From positions 620,001 through 684,000 of the forward strand of contig NZ_CP050177.1 of NCBI RefSeq assembly GCF_011694815.1: 64,000 nucleotides of DNA, written 5' to 3'. Of the stretch, positions 51,648-61,088 are shown piece by piece. A program made the position numbers and the translations under genes. The DNA is from Streptomyces liangshanensis (GTDB lineage: Bacteria > Actinomycetota > Actinomycetes > Streptomycetales > Streptomycetaceae). A model generated the notes under the pieces. The model worked only from the letters and a program-made list of their open reading frames with translations. It made no database searches and was not told the origin of the DNA. Position 1 is the stretch's first letter, and the number at the start of each line of letters is the position of its first letter.

Positions 51648-52655
51648 GTGAGCATCTCCCCCGGCATCCCGTTCTCCGTCCTCGACCGCTCCCGTACGCG
51701 GGAGGGCAGCGACGCCCCCCAGGCGTTGCGGGACACCGTGCGCTTCGCCCAGGAGATCGAGGCGCTCGGCTACCACCGCTTCTGGGTCTCCGAGCACCAC
51801 GGGGTCCCCGGGGTCGCGGGGTCGGCGCCGACGGTCCTCGCGGCGGCCGTCGCCGCCGCGACGTCGACCGTCCGGGTGGGGACCGGCGGGGTGATGCTGC
51901 CGAACCACCGGCCCCTCGTGGTGGCCGAGCAGTTCGGCGTCCTGGAGTCCCTCTTCCCGGGGCGTGTCGACATGGGGCTCGGCAGGTCCGTGGGCTTCAC
52001 CGACGGCGTACGGAAGGCGCTGGGCCGGGACAAGGAGGACGCCGACCACTTCCCCGGCCAGATCGAGGAGCTGCTCGGCTACTTCTCCGGCACGCCGGGC
52101 ACCGGCCCCCGCGTCCGCGCCCGGCCCGCCGAGGGCCTGCGCCCGCCGCCCTTCGTCCTGGCCACCGGCAAGGGCGCGGCGGTGGCGGCACGGGTGGGGC
52201 TGCCGCTGGTCATCGCGGCCGTGCGGGGCGAGGACGCGATGCTGCGGGCGGTGGCGGACTACCGGCGCGACTTCCGCCCCTCGGCGTGGGGCGAGCGGCC
52301 GTACGTGATGCTGTCCGGCACGATCGCGGTGGCGGCCACCACCGAGGAGGCCCGGCGCCTGCTGCTCCCCGAGGCCTGGTCGGCCGCCTGGTCCCGCACG
52401 CACGGCGAGTTCCCGCCGCTGCTCCCGGTGGAGACCGTCCTCGCCACCCCGATGACCGACCGCGAACGCTCCCTGTTCGAGGAGTCCCGGCGGGGCCACC
52501 TGTACGGCACCCCGGACGAGGTGGCCGAGTCGCTGGGAAAGCTCCTGGCCCGCAGCGAGGCGGACGAGTACCTCGTCACGACCAGCACGTACGACCTGGA
52601 CGCCCAACTGGACTCGTACCGACGACTGGCGGGGCTCCTGGGGCTCTCGGGCTGA
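51648..52655 (+). CDS. Luciferase-like flavin (LLM) monooxygenase
   Basis: A 335-residue TIM-barrel oxidoreductase of the bacterial luciferase family. Pieces: PGIPFSVLDRSRTREG, ALGYHRFWVSEHHGVPGVAGSAPTVLAAAVAAATSTVRVGTGGVMLPNHRPLVVAEQFGVLESLFPGRVDMGLGRSVG. The WxxEHH segment and the RVGTGGVMLPNHRP motif are typical of FMNH2-dependent members of unknown substrate. The GTG at 51648 is 17 bases after GGAGAGG, a wide gap that suggests weak or leaderless initiation. It ends 112 bp before the caspase-like gene on the same strand. Confidence 0.85.
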   Translation: MSISPGIPFSVLDRSRTREGSDAPQALRDTVRFAQEIEALGYHRFWVSEHHGVPGVAGSAPTVLAAAVAAATSTVRVGTGGVMLPNHRPLVVAEQFGVLESLFPGRVDMGLGRSVGFTDGVRKALGRDKEDADHFPGQIEELLGYFSGTPGTGPRVRARPAEGLRPPPFVLATGKGAAVAARVGLPLVIAAVRGEDAMLRAVADYRRDFRPSAWGERPYVMLSGTIAVAATTEEARRLLLPEAWSAAWSRTHGEFPPLLPVETVLATPMTDRERSLFEESRRGHLYGTPDEVAESLGKLLARSEADEYLVTTSTYDLDAQLDSYRRLAGLLGLSG

Positions 52656-52767
52656 GGGGGACCTGCCCGGACGAAGGGGGCCTTGAGGCTCCCGGCGATC
52701 GGGTAAGTTGGCGGACCGCGCCGGTCACCCAACGGCGCTGTGTCAACTGACCATTTCGGGGGCCGCG

Positions 52768-55700
52768 TTGCTCGACGCAGCGGAAGTTCAGGACACGCCG
52801 GGCGTCGCTGTGGTGTCCATCGGTGTGGGAACGTTCGAGGACGGCTCGGAGTGGGAGGAGCTGGGCTTCGTCCCCGAGCGTATGGCGGAAGTCGCCGGGG
52901 CCTTCGGACGGTTCGGCGCACAGGTCGAGTCCGTGACCGATCCCTCCGAGGAGGAGATCGAGACGTTGCTGCGGTCCTGGCTCGTCACCAAGCGACCGTC
53001 CGCAAACGTCCTCGTCATCCATCTCATCGGGCACGGCGTCAAGGACCGGAGCGGACGGCTCTCCTTCATCGGCCGGGACACGCACGAGGTCGATGTCGAC
53101 CGGTGGATCGGCCGGGCGCAGCGCGAGGCCGACCGCCAGGGTGACGGCAAGCGGGTGGTCTTCCTCGTGGACACGTGCGACGCGGGTACCGCCACCGGGC
53201 GGCAGTCGCTCACCGATCTGGGCGACGAGCGGGCCGTCTGGTCCCTGGGCGCCACGGTCAGCGGTTCCCCGACGGAACGCGGCCGGTTCAGCGGCTGGGT
53301 CGCGACGGCCCTGCACCGCCTGGCGGACACCGACTTCGCCCTCGAATCGCGCACGCTCGACTTCTCCCAGTTCGTCGGCCAGGTGACTGCCGTGGTCAAG
53401 GCCGACAGCGACTGGCGGATCTCTTTCGGCTTCAGCGTCGAACAGGGCGACGGCGACTGGCCGTTTCTCCCCAACCCGAAAGCGGTGGAGCTCTCCCAGC
53501 AGGAGATCGAGCGCCGCCGCGAGTCCTTCTGGTACGTGCCCGGCCAGGACTTCGGCACCCAGGTCGCCACCGGGGCGGAGATCAGCGACGCCGTGTACTT
53601 CACCGACCGGGCGTCGGGCCGGGGCCTGGTCTCCGCGTCGCCGACCACGGGCTTCTTCTCCGGACAGGCCGGCCCGCTGGCGGAGTACCGTCGGTGGCTC
53701 GAAGGGGACAGTCCGCTGCTGATCGTCACGGGCGCGGCGGGTTCCGGGAAGTCGGGGCTGCTGGGTGTGCTGGTCTGTGCCGCGCACCCGCATCTGCGTC
53801 TGCGGTTCAGGGCCTTGTGGGAGGCCGCCGACCATGATCTGCCCGAGATCCCCGACATCATCTCGCTCCACGCGCGGCAGCGTACGGAGCGGCAGGTGAT
53901 CGACATGATCGTGGGCCAAGGAGGACTGACGCCTCCGGAACCCGAGGAGGGGCGGAACGCGCACGACGACAACGGCGCCCTCGACACCTTCCGGTGGACG
54001 GCCTACAGCCTCCGCGAGGCTCTTTTCGCGGAGGAGAAGCGGCGTCTGATCGTCATCGACGCGGTGGACGAGAGCGCGGAGCCGAATGCCGTGGTCAGAC
54101 TGATCGAGGTGTTGACGGCACCGCCCGAGAAGGACGAACGCCCGGGACAGCCCTGCCGGGTGCTGGCCGGAAGCCGGCGGACGGCCGTCCCGGACGTGGC
54201 GGCGGAGGTGGACACACCGTCCCGGGTCACCTGGCTCGACCTGGACACCGCCGACCCGGCCGTCGTCGAGCGGGACATCCGGTCCTACATCAAGGCGTTG
54301 CTGCGATCGGACAGGCGGTACGCGCCGGGCACGGCGTCGTCCGACTACGTCGACCTGCTCGCCGACACGGCGTCGCGGCGGATCGTCCGTGACGGAGGGC
54401 CGGGCGGTTCCTGGGGCCCTTTCCTGTTGGCGGGCATGTTCGTCCACTACCTGGTGACCCTGGACAACCCTCCGCAGGACCTGGTGTCGGCGTCGGCGCA
54501 CGCCTTTCGAGCGGCCGGGGATCTCCCCACCATCCTCGAAGCGGTGCTGACGGCACGTCAGTCGAGCCTGCCGCTGCTCCGGCCGGTCCTCGCCGCGCTG
54601 GCGCGGTCGAAGGGGGACGGCATGCCGTTGACCGTGCTGCGACGGTGTGTGGCTGTGTTCCGCGAGACACCGGACGGGCCGGAGACCGACTTCGCGGAAG
54701 AGGACTTCGTCCGGACCTTGAGGGAGGCCTCGCCCTATCTGCGTACCGGCCGGGACCCCGTCGGCGACGTGGCGCTCTACCGCCTGTTCCACCAAGGGCT
54801 GACAGACCACCTCCGGGACCATCCGCACGCGGGGCTGGAGCCCGTCGACGCGCCCCAGGCTCTGGTTCTGGAGAAGGAACTGCTCGCCGCGATCACCGGA
54901 CCGTACGCGCCGAATCCCGCACAGCCCGACTCCTGGGAGACGGCCGAACCGTACGTGCTGCGGCACGCGTTGGAGCATGTCGTCGAGGCCGAGTCGCCGG
55001 ACCACGCGGAACGGCTCCTCACCGACCCGCACTTCCTGGTCCGGTTCGACACCCGCCGTGACTTGAGGGCCTTCGATCTGACGACGTCCGCACGCGCCTC
55101 GGACTATGTGAGCCTGCTCGGTACGTCGTGGGCCGCGCACGGCCTGTTCACCAACGCGGCGGACCGGGCGTCGGTGCTGGCCTACGACGCGCTGCGGCTG
55201 AACCTCGACGGCATGCACGACGAATTCAGCGCCATCGCGAGGTCCCTGTCGGCCCATCAGCGGGGAACCGGCCATCCCGTCCTGTGGGCGGAGGGAGGAC
55301 ACCTCGACACCAGTGCGCGGCTCGTGATGTCCGAGGGGCTCATGGTGCACGACCTGGTCTTCTCACCGGACGGGAAGTTACTGGCGGCGGCGACCCACGA
55401 AGGGGTGCAGGTCCGGGAGACGAAGACCTGGCAGCTCACTGTCCGCCCCTTCGGGGCCCCCGAGGGCTGGGTGTCCGCGGTGGCCTTCTCACCGGATGGC
55501 AGACGGCTCGCCTTCAACACCGGTGCCGACGGCCGTCAGCTCCAGTTGTGGGACGTGGAGAACCAATGCCTGATCGGCTCCCCCTGGCCCTACCATTCCA
55601 ACCACGTCGTCTCCTTGGCCTTCTCGGCGGACGGATCGCTGCTCGCCGCGGGAAGCGAGGACCACTCGGTCTCTGTCTGGGACGTGACCAGCGGTCCGCC

Positions 55701-56757
55701 CGGAATAGTGGCTCGGCTTCAACACGATCACCCGATCAGCGTGGTGGCGTTCAGCCCTGACAGCCTTCGCCTGGCGGCCTGCGGCCGCGACGGTGTCACG
55801 CTGTGGAACAGCACCGACCAGTGGCAGCAACCGAAGCGATTGACCACGAACTGGACTGCGGCGGTCGCCTTCTCGCCCGATGGTGCGCTCCTCGTCGCAC
55901 TCGACTCCGACGGAATACTGACGGTGCGATCGGCCGCGAGCGGCGAGATCATCCGGTTCGCCCAGCTCGATGAGGAGGACATCACGGGTGCGCTCGCGTT
56001 CTCCCCCGACGGGGCCCTGCTCGCCGTCGGCTACGCACGGACGGTCTACCTCCTCGATGTGGCGTCCACGGAGATCGTCGGTCACTTGCGCGGGCACACC
56101 GATGACATCTCTGGGTGCGCCTTCCATCCCATGTCGCCCTTCCTGCTCCTCACCGGTGACGGGGACGGTGACATCCGCCTCTGGAACAGAGTGGTCGACA
56201 CCTCCGCGGCCGCCCCGCTCGTCCAGTTCCCCGCCGACATGGTCCGCTGCTCCTCGGACGGCCGTCTGCTCGTGGCGGCAGAGAACGAGGGCAGAACGCT
56301 CCGCCTGTACAACCCCGCGACAGGTGAGGTGCTGTCCGAGATCTCGCTGGGTAGGCACGCCGCCACGCGCCTGCTGGAGATCTCCCCCGACGGCGACCTG
56401 ATCGTTCTCCTGGGTACCGACCAGAATCTCCTGTTCGCCCGCATCGGATTCCCGTCCCGCTCCACGATCGTGGAGATCCCCTCGGCGGAAGCGATTCCCG
56501 GGACGAGGCCGGTTGCCTGCTTCTCTCCCGACGGGGGACTACTCGCTGTCCTCCTGGCGACGGACGCGGACCAGTTTCGCGGCGGGCCCACCCTGATCAG
56601 GGTGTGGGACACCCAAAGCCTGCGCCCCACAGGGCGAATTCCGCTGCCCACCCGGCCCGACCGCTTCCACTTCGCCGGCCCCGACAAACTCTTCGTCTCC
56701 ACCCGTGGAGCGATCGCCGTCTACGACTGCTCACGCTCCGGAGAGGGTGCCCCATGA
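52768..56757 (+). CDS. Caspase-like protease - STAND/NACHT-type NTPase - WD40 protein
   Basis: About 1329 residues. Domains in order: caspase-fold peptidase (about 10-230) with catalytic His89 in VIHLIGHG and Cys137 in FLVDTCDAG; P-loop STAND NTPase (about 300-560) with Walker A GAAGSGKS (322-329) and Walker B LIVIDAVDE (Asp431, Asp434/Glu435); a helical region (about 560-850); then about ten WD40 blades (about 859-1325; repeated VAFSPDG-LLA ... LWD). Such NLR-like proteins sense a target through WD40, oligomerise through the NTPase and release protease activity. TTG start at 52768 follows GGGGG; a TTG at 52708 overlaps a putative promoter. One TTA leucine codon (Leu871, 55378-55380) makes translation bldA-dependent. 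Stop overlaps the hydrolase ATG. Confidence 0.88.
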   Translation: MLDAAEVQDTPGVAVVSIGVGTFEDGSEWEELGFVPERMAEVAGAFGRFGAQVESVTDPSEEEIETLLRSWLVTKRPSANVLVIHLIGHGVKDRSGRLSFIGRDTHEVDVDRWIGRAQREADRQGDGKRVVFLVDTCDAGTATGRQSLTDLGDERAVWSLGATVSGSPTERGRFSGWVATALHRLADTDFALESRTLDFSQFVGQVTAVVKADSDWRISFGFSVEQGDGDWPFLPNPKAVELSQQEIERRRESFWYVPGQDFGTQVATGAEISDAVYFTDRASGRGLVSASPTTGFFSGQAGPLAEYRRWLEGDSPLLIVTGAAGSGKSGLLGVLVCAAHPHLRLRFRALWEAADHDLPEIPDIISLHARQRTERQVIDMIVGQGGLTPPEPEEGRNAHDDNGALDTFRWTAYSLREALFAEEKRRLIVIDAVDESAEPNAVVRLIEVLTAPPEKDERPGQPCRVLAGSRRTAVPDVAAEVDTPSRVTWLDLDTADPAVVERDIRSYIKALLRSDRRYAPGTASSDYVDLLADTASRRIVRDGGPGGSWGPFLLAGMFVHYLVTLDNPPQDLVSASAHAFRAAGDLPTILEAVLTARQSSLPLLRPVLAALARSKGDGMPLTVLRRCVAVFRETPDGPETDFAEEDFVRTLREASPYLRTGRDPVGDVALYRLFHQGLTDHLRDHPHAGLEPVDAPQALVLEKELLAAITGPYAPNPAQPDSWETAEPYVLRHALEHVVEAESPDHAERLLTDPHFLVRFDTRRDLRAFDLTTSARASDYVSLLGTSWAAHGLFTNAADRASVLAYDALRLNLDGMHDEFSAIARSLSAHQRGTGHPVLWAEGGHLDTSARLVMSEGLMVHDLVFSPDGKLLAAATHEGVQVRETKTWQLTVRPFGAPEGWVSAVAFSPDGRRLAFNTGADGRQLQLWDVENQCLIGSPWPYHSNHVVSLAFSADGSLLAAGSEDHSVSVWDVTSGPPGIVARLQHDHPISVVAFSPDSLRLAACGRDGVTLWNSTDQWQQPKRLTTNWTAAVAFSPDGALLVALDSDGILTVRSAASGEIIRFAQLDEEDITGALAFSPDGALLAVGYARTVYLLDVASTEIVGHLRGHTDDISGCAFHPMSPFLLLTGDGDGDIRLWNRVVDTSAAAPLVQFPADMVRCSSDGRLLVAAENEGRTLRLYNPATGEVLSEISLGRHAATRLLEISPDGDLIVLLGTDQNLLFARIGFPSRSTIVEIPSAEAIPGTRPVACFSPDGGLLAVLLATDADQFRGGPTLIRVWDTQSLRPTGRIPLPTRPDRFHFAGPDKLFVSTRGAIAVYDCSRSGEGAP

Positions 56758-57596
56758 CCCGCGTCCTCGCCTTCCACGGCGTACGGAACTACCGCGCCGC
56801 GGACACCACCCCCCGCGCGGGAGGAGCACGCCTCAAAGCCGAATGGCTGGCGGCCCTCGGCCCCACCGCCGCCGGGCTCGACCTGGAACACGCTTACTAC
56901 GCCGACCTGTTGCGCAGTCAGAAGCAGAGCGGAGAGCTGACCGACGACGACCTCGACCTCGTCGCCTCCTGGGCCCGCGTCTGGGGGATCGAGCCCGACG
57001 GGGTCCAGGGCCGCGCGACGGGGTGGCTCCGGTGGGTCTGCGGCAGGATCGCCCAACGCACCGGCGAGCGCCCCGCCGTGGTGGAGAAGTCGGTGCGCCT
57101 GTTCTTCCCCGAGGTCACGCGGTACTTCGCGGCCGGACGTGACGGTGTACGGGAGCGGGTGAGGGCCGCTCTCCTGCGGCACCGGCCGCGGGTGGTCGTC
57201 GCGCACTCACTGGGCAGCGTCGTCGCGTACGAGGCCCTGCACGACCTGGCGGACGAGATGGAGGTGGAGCTCCTGCTCACCCTGGGGTCCCCGCTCGCGC
57301 TCCCCCACGCGATCTTCCACCGGCTCGACCCAGCCCCTCTGCACGGTCGCGGGGCCAGGCCCGCCAACGTCGGACGCTGGGTCAACATCGCCGATACCGG
57401 GGACTTCGTGGCGGTGCCCAAGGGCGCACTGGCCGAGCTGTTCTCCGGCGTGGAGGAGCGGCCCGACATCAGCATCGCACCCCTGTGGCCGCACAGCGCG
57501 CTCGACTATCTGCGTCATACGACGGTACGCGAGGTCCTCACCCCGAAAGGGCCGGGAGGCGGGTCGTCCGACCACCGGGCGGACACGCCTGGTTAG
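56754..57596 (+). CDS. Serine alpha/beta-hydrolase (lipase/PGAP1-like), partner of the caspase-NTPase protein
   Basis: A 280-residue cytoplasmic alpha/beta-hydrolase. It starts with the oxyanion strand [13 protein letters not shown], has the nucleophile elbow [16 protein letters not shown] (Ser152), [15 protein letters not shown] after it, and candidate triad residues Asp in [13 protein letters not shown] and His in [10 protein letters not shown]. This is the layout of lipase/PGAP1-type hydrolases. No signal peptide is present. Its ATG overlaps the caspase-protein stop (ATGA), so it is made in step with it and is the likely effector or protease substrate of that system. A substrate cannot be read from the sequence. 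It ends tail-to-tail with sdhB with a 4-bp overlap. Confidence 0.8.
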   Translation: MTRVLAFHGVRNYRAADTTPRAGGARLKAEWLAALGPTAAGLDLEHAYYADLLRSQKQSGELTDDDLDLVASWARVWGIEPDGVQGRATGWLRWVCGRIAQRTGERPAVVEKSVRLFFPEVTRYFAAGRDGVRERVRAALLRHRPRVVVAHSLGSVVAYEALHDLADEMEVELLLTLGSPLALPHAIFHRLDPAPLHGRGARPANVGRWVNIADTGDFVAVPKGALAELFSGVEERPDISIAPLWPHSALDYLRHTTVREVLTPKGPGGGSSDHRADTPG

Positions 57597-58339
57597 CGCG
57601 CCGCCTTCCTCGTGGCGCGCAGCCATTCCTTGTTCATCGCCGTGATCGACGGGAGCGGGATGCCCTTCGGGCAGGCCGTGGCGCATTCGCCGGCCAGGGT
57701 GCAGCCGCCGAAGCCCTCCTCGTCCATCGTCGCCACCATGTCCAGGACCCGGGTCTCGCGTTCCGGGGCGCCCTGGGGCAGGACGTTGAGGTGGTTGACC
57801 TTGGCGGAGGTGAAGAGCATCGCCGAGCCGTTGGGGCAGGCCGCCACGCACGCGCCGCAGCCGATGCACTCCGCGTGTTCGAACGCGAAGTCGGCGTCGG
57901 GCTTGGGGACGGGGGTGGCGTGGGCGTCGGGGGCGGAGCCGGTGGGGGCGGTGATGTAGCCGCCCGCGCCGATGATCCGGTCGAACGCCGAGCGGTCCAC
58001 CACCAGGTCCTTGACGACCGGGAACGCGCCGGCCCGCCACGGTTCGACGTCGATGGTGTCGCCGTCGTCGAAGTGCCGCATGTGCAGCTGGCAGGTCGTG
58101 GTGCGTTCCGGGCCGTGGGCGTCGCCGTTGATGACCACCCCGCAGGCGCCGCAGATGCCCTCGCGGCAGTCGTGGTCGAAGGCGACCGGCTCGTCGCCCT
58201 TGAGGATCAACTCCTCGTTGAGGGTGTCGAGCATCTCCAGGAACGACATGTCCTCGGAGATCTTGTCGACCTCGTAGGTGACCATGGCGCCGGGGGCGTC
58301 GGCGTCGTGCTGGCGCCAGACGCGCAGGGTGAGCCTCAT
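57593..58339 (-). CDS. sdhB: Succinate dehydrogenase/fumarate reductase iron-sulfur subunit
   Basis: A 248-residue electron-transfer subunit with three clusters. The 2Fe-2S site is [10 protein letters not shown] plus the later TTTCQLH Cys; the 4Fe-4S and 3Fe-4S sites are in [14 protein letters not shown] and CATACPKG with GGCTLAGEC. It passes electrons from SdhA to the membrane quinone through SdhC. Start overlaps the sdhA stop (ATGA). Operon order sdhC-sdhA-sdhB, the type with a single large cytochrome b subunit and no SdhD. Confidence 0.95.
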   Translation of the reverse strand: MRLTLRVWRQHDADAPGAMVTYEVDKISEDMSFLEMLDTLNEELILKGDEPVAFDHDCREGICGACGVVINGDAHGPERTTTCQLHMRHFDDGDTIDVEPWRAGAFPVVKDLVVDRSAFDRIIGAGGYITAPTGSAPDAHATPVPKPDADFAFEHAECIGCGACVAACPNGSAMLFTSAKVNHLNVLPQGAPERETRVLDMVATMDEEGFGGCTLAGECATACPKGIPLPSITAMNKEWLRATRKAAR

Positions 58340-60282
58340 GCGTAGCTCCGCTGGGTGGGGTGGACGTACTCGAAGACGAGGTCTTCCTTGTGCAGGACGG
58401 GGGCGGCGCCGGTCCCGGTGAACTCCCAGGCCGCCGCGTAAGAGAACTCCTCGTCGCGGCGCTCCGCCTCGCCGCCCTCCGTCCGGTACTCCTCGCGGAA
58501 GTGGCCGCCGCAGGACTCCGCGCGGTGCAGGGCGTCGAGGCACATCAGCTCGGCGAGTTCGAGGTAGTCGACGATCCGGTTGGCCTTCTCCAGCGACTGG
58601 TTGAACTCCTCGCCGGATCCGGGCACCTTGATCCGGCGCCAGAACTCCTCGCGGATCTGCGGGATCCGGCCGAGCGCCTTGCGCAGGCCCTCTTCCGTAC
58701 GGGCCATTCCGCAGTGGTCCCAGAGCAGTTCGCCGATCTCCTTGTGGAAGGAGTCGGGGGTACGGTCGCCATCGACGGCCAGCAGGAGCCGCAGCCGGTC
58801 CTCGGTGTCGGCGACGGCCTCGACGGCCACCGGGTGGGTGTCGTCGACCGGTTCGAGGTGCGGGTTGCGGCCCAGGTAGTCGTTGACGGTGGCCGGCAGG
58901 ACGAAGTACCCGTCGGCGAGGCCCTGCATCAGGGCGGACGCGCCGAGGCGGTTGGCGCCGTGGTCCGAGAAGTTGGCCTCGCCGATCGCGAACAGGCCGG
59001 GCAGGGTGGTCTGGAGGTCGTAGTCGACCCAGAGTCCGCCCATCGTGTAGTGGATGGCCGGGTAGATGCGCATGGGGACCTGGTACGGGTCCTCCGCGGT
59101 GATCCGCTCGTACATCTCGAAGAGGTTGCCGTACTTGTCCTCGACGGCCTTGCGGCCGAGCCGGGCGAGGGCGTCGGCGAAGTCGAGGTAGACGCCCTGG
59201 CCGCCGGGGCCGACCCCGCGGCCCTCGTCGCAGACGTTCTTCGCGGCCCGGGAGGCGATGTCGCGCGGGACGAGGTTGCCGAAGGCGGGGTAGATCCGCT
59301 CCAGGTAGTAGTCGCGCTCGTCCTCGGGGATCCGCCCGGGCGGCCGGGTGTCGCCGTGGGCCTTGGGGACCCAGATGCGGCCGTCGTTGCGCAGGGACTC
59401 GCTCATGAGCGTCAGCTTCGACTGGTGCTCGCCGGAGCGCGGAATGCAGGTGGGATGGATCTGGGTGAAGCAGGGGTTGGCGAAGTACGCGCCGCGCCGG
59501 TGTGCGCGCCAGGCGGCGGTGGCGTTGCTGTTCTTGGCGTTGGTGGACAGGTAGAAGACGTTGCCGTAGCCGCCGGAGGCGAGGACGACGGCGTCGGCGA
59601 AGTAGGTGGAGACCTTGCCGGTGATCAGGTCGCGGGCGACGATGCCGCGGGCCCGTCCGTCCACGACGATCAGGTCGAGCATCTCGGTGCGCGGGTGCAT
59701 CTCGACGGCCCCGGCGGCGATCTGCCGGGAGAGCGCCTGGTAGGCGCCGAGGAGCAGTTGCTGCCCGGTCTGGCCGCGGGCGTAGAACGTACGGGAGACC
59801 TGGACGCCGCCGAAGGAGCGGGTGTCGAGGAGGCCGCCGTACTCGCGGGCGAAGGGCACGCCCTGCGCGACGCACTGGTCGATGATCTCGACGGAGACCT
59901 CGGCGAGCCGGTGGACGTTGGACTCGCGGGCGCGGAAATCGCCGCCCTTGACGGTGTCGTAGAAGAGGCGCTGGACCGAGTCGCCGTCGTTGCGGTAGTT
60001 CTTGGCGGCGTTGATCCCGCCCTGGGCGGCGATGGAGTGGGCGCGGCGCGGCGAGTCCTGGTAGCAGAACTGGACGACGTGGTAGCCCTGTTCGGCGAGG
60101 GTGGCGCCGGCGGCGCCGCCCGCCAGGCCCGTACCGACGACGATCACGGTGTGCTTGCGGCGGTTGGCGGGGTTGACGAGCTTCGCCTCGAAGCGGCGGC
60201 GGTTCCAGCGCTCGGCGACCGGTCCGTCCGGGGCCGTGGTGTCGGCGACCGGTGCGCCGGTGGCGTAGTCGGTGTAGTCCAT
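58336..60282 (-). CDS. sdhA: Succinate dehydrogenase/fumarate reductase flavoprotein subunit
   Basis: A 648-residue FAD subunit oxidising succinate to fumarate. FAD motif [21 protein letters not shown]; the flavin-attached region is [18 protein letters not shown]; substrate-binding residues lie in [27 protein letters not shown] and [13 protein letters not shown]. The RRYGG-type C-terminal half and length match the actinobacterial/epsilonproteobacterial (B-type) branch. The ATG at 60282 has GGAG five bases upstream; ATG 60297 directly after the sdhC stop is an alternative. Confidence 0.95.
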   Translation of the reverse strand: MDYTDYATGAPVADTTAPDGPVAERWNRRRFEAKLVNPANRRKHTVIVVGTGLAGGAAGATLAEQGYHVVQFCYQDSPRRAHSIAAQGGINAAKNYRNDGDSVQRLFYDTVKGGDFRARESNVHRLAEVSVEIIDQCVAQGVPFAREYGGLLDTRSFGGVQVSRTFYARGQTGQQLLLGAYQALSRQIAAGAVEMHPRTEMLDLIVVDGRARGIVARDLITGKVSTYFADAVVLASGGYGNVFYLSTNAKNSNATAAWRAHRRGAYFANPCFTQIHPTCIPRSGEHQSKLTLMSESLRNDGRIWVPKAHGDTRPPGRIPEDERDYYLERIYPAFGNLVPRDIASRAAKNVCDEGRGVGPGGQGVYLDFADALARLGRKAVEDKYGNLFEMYERITAEDPYQVPMRIYPAIHYTMGGLWVDYDLQTTLPGLFAIGEANFSDHGANRLGASALMQGLADGYFVLPATVNDYLGRNPHLEPVDDTHPVAVEAVADTEDRLRLLLAVDGDRTPDSFHKEIGELLWDHCGMARTEEGLRKALGRIPQIREEFWRRIKVPGSGEEFNQSLEKANRIVDYLELAELMCLDALHRAESCGGHFREEYRTEGGEAERRDEEFSYAAAWEFTGTGAAPVLHKEDLVFEYVHPTQRSYA

Positions 60283-60298
60283 GTCGGCTCCGTTCATG

Positions 60299-61006
60299 TC
60301 AGCTCACGACCCCGCTCATGACGCCCACGGGCACGGCGATGAACCCGGCGGTCAGCACCACGGCCAGGACGTCGGCGGACGCCTTGAGGATCCGTTCGCG
60401 GGTGGGGCTGCCCACGCCCAGGGTCTGGGCGGCGCTCCAGAACCCGTGCCGGACGTGCAGTCCGAGGGCCAGCATCGCGACGATGTAGATGGTGTTGCCG
60501 TACCAGGTCGAGAAGGTGTCGACGACGTTCTGGTACGGGCGCCCCTCCTGGAAGCCCCCGGAGTGCACGGTCCCGGTGGTCAGGTCGAGGATGTGCCACA
60601 CGATGAACAGGGCGAGGATGATCCCGCCCCAGCGCATGGTGCGGGTGGCGTACGAGGTGCGGCGCTTGCGGTGCGCGTATCCGGTGGGGCGGGCCGCGAT
60701 GTCGCGGCGGCTCAGCTGGTATGCGCAGACGGCGTGCAGGACGACGGCGGCGACCAGGGCGATCCGCAGTCCCCACAGGGCCCACTCGTAGTGCAGGACG
60801 GGTTCCCCGATGGTCCGCAGCCAGTGCGCGTATCCGTTGAAGGAGTCCAGGCCGAAGAAGATCTTGAGGTTGCCGTACATGTGCGCGACGAGGTAGGCGA
60901 GCATGAAGAGGCCGCTGACGGCCATGATCACCTTTTTGCCGACCGTCGATCCCCAGAGGGTGCGCGGGAGGGACGCGCGCCGGTCCGTCCGCGTTGCCAG
61001 AGCCAT
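60299..61006 (-). CDS. sdhC: Succinate dehydrogenase cytochrome b subunit (five-helix b558 type)
   Basis: A 235-residue membrane subunit with five transmembrane helices. It has [69 protein letters not shown] and [24 protein letters not shown], whose His residues can bind two haems, and a last helix [16 protein letters not shown]. It carries the quinone site, probably menaquinone. Start ATG 61006, preceded by no clear ribosome site. Divergent from a LysR regulator across an 82-bp region with two dyads. Confidence 0.9.
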   Translation of the reverse strand: MALATRTDRRASLPRTLWGSTVGKKVIMAVSGLFMLAYLVAHMYGNLKIFFGLDSFNGYAHWLRTIGEPVLHYEWALWGLRIALVAAVVLHAVCAYQLSRRDIAARPTGYAHRKRRTSYATRTMRWGGIILALFIVWHILDLTTGTVHSGGFQEGRPYQNVVDTFSTWYGNTIYIVAMLALGLHVRHGFWSAAQTLGVGSPTRERILKASADVLAVVLTAGFIAVPVGVMSGVVS

Positions 61007-61043
61007 GTACCCGACGGTAGGCGCGCCGTGACCAGAGGTCCAA

Positions 61044-61080
61044 GACATGGTCCGGCTCATGTCCATAGGGCGTGCCTATG
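61044..61080 (+). promoter_or_regulatory. Divergent sdhC-lysR control region with two dyads
   Basis: CATAGG GCGTG CCTATG at 61064-61080 is a perfect 6-bp-arm dyad containing the LysR-type T-N11-A signature (T61066, A61078), nine bases before the LysR start. Directly upstream, GACATG (61044-61049) and CATGTC (61058-61063) form a second perfect dyad. Together they look like the recognition and activation sites of the LysR protein. Confidence 0.65.
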
Positions 61081-61088
61081 ATGAGGGG

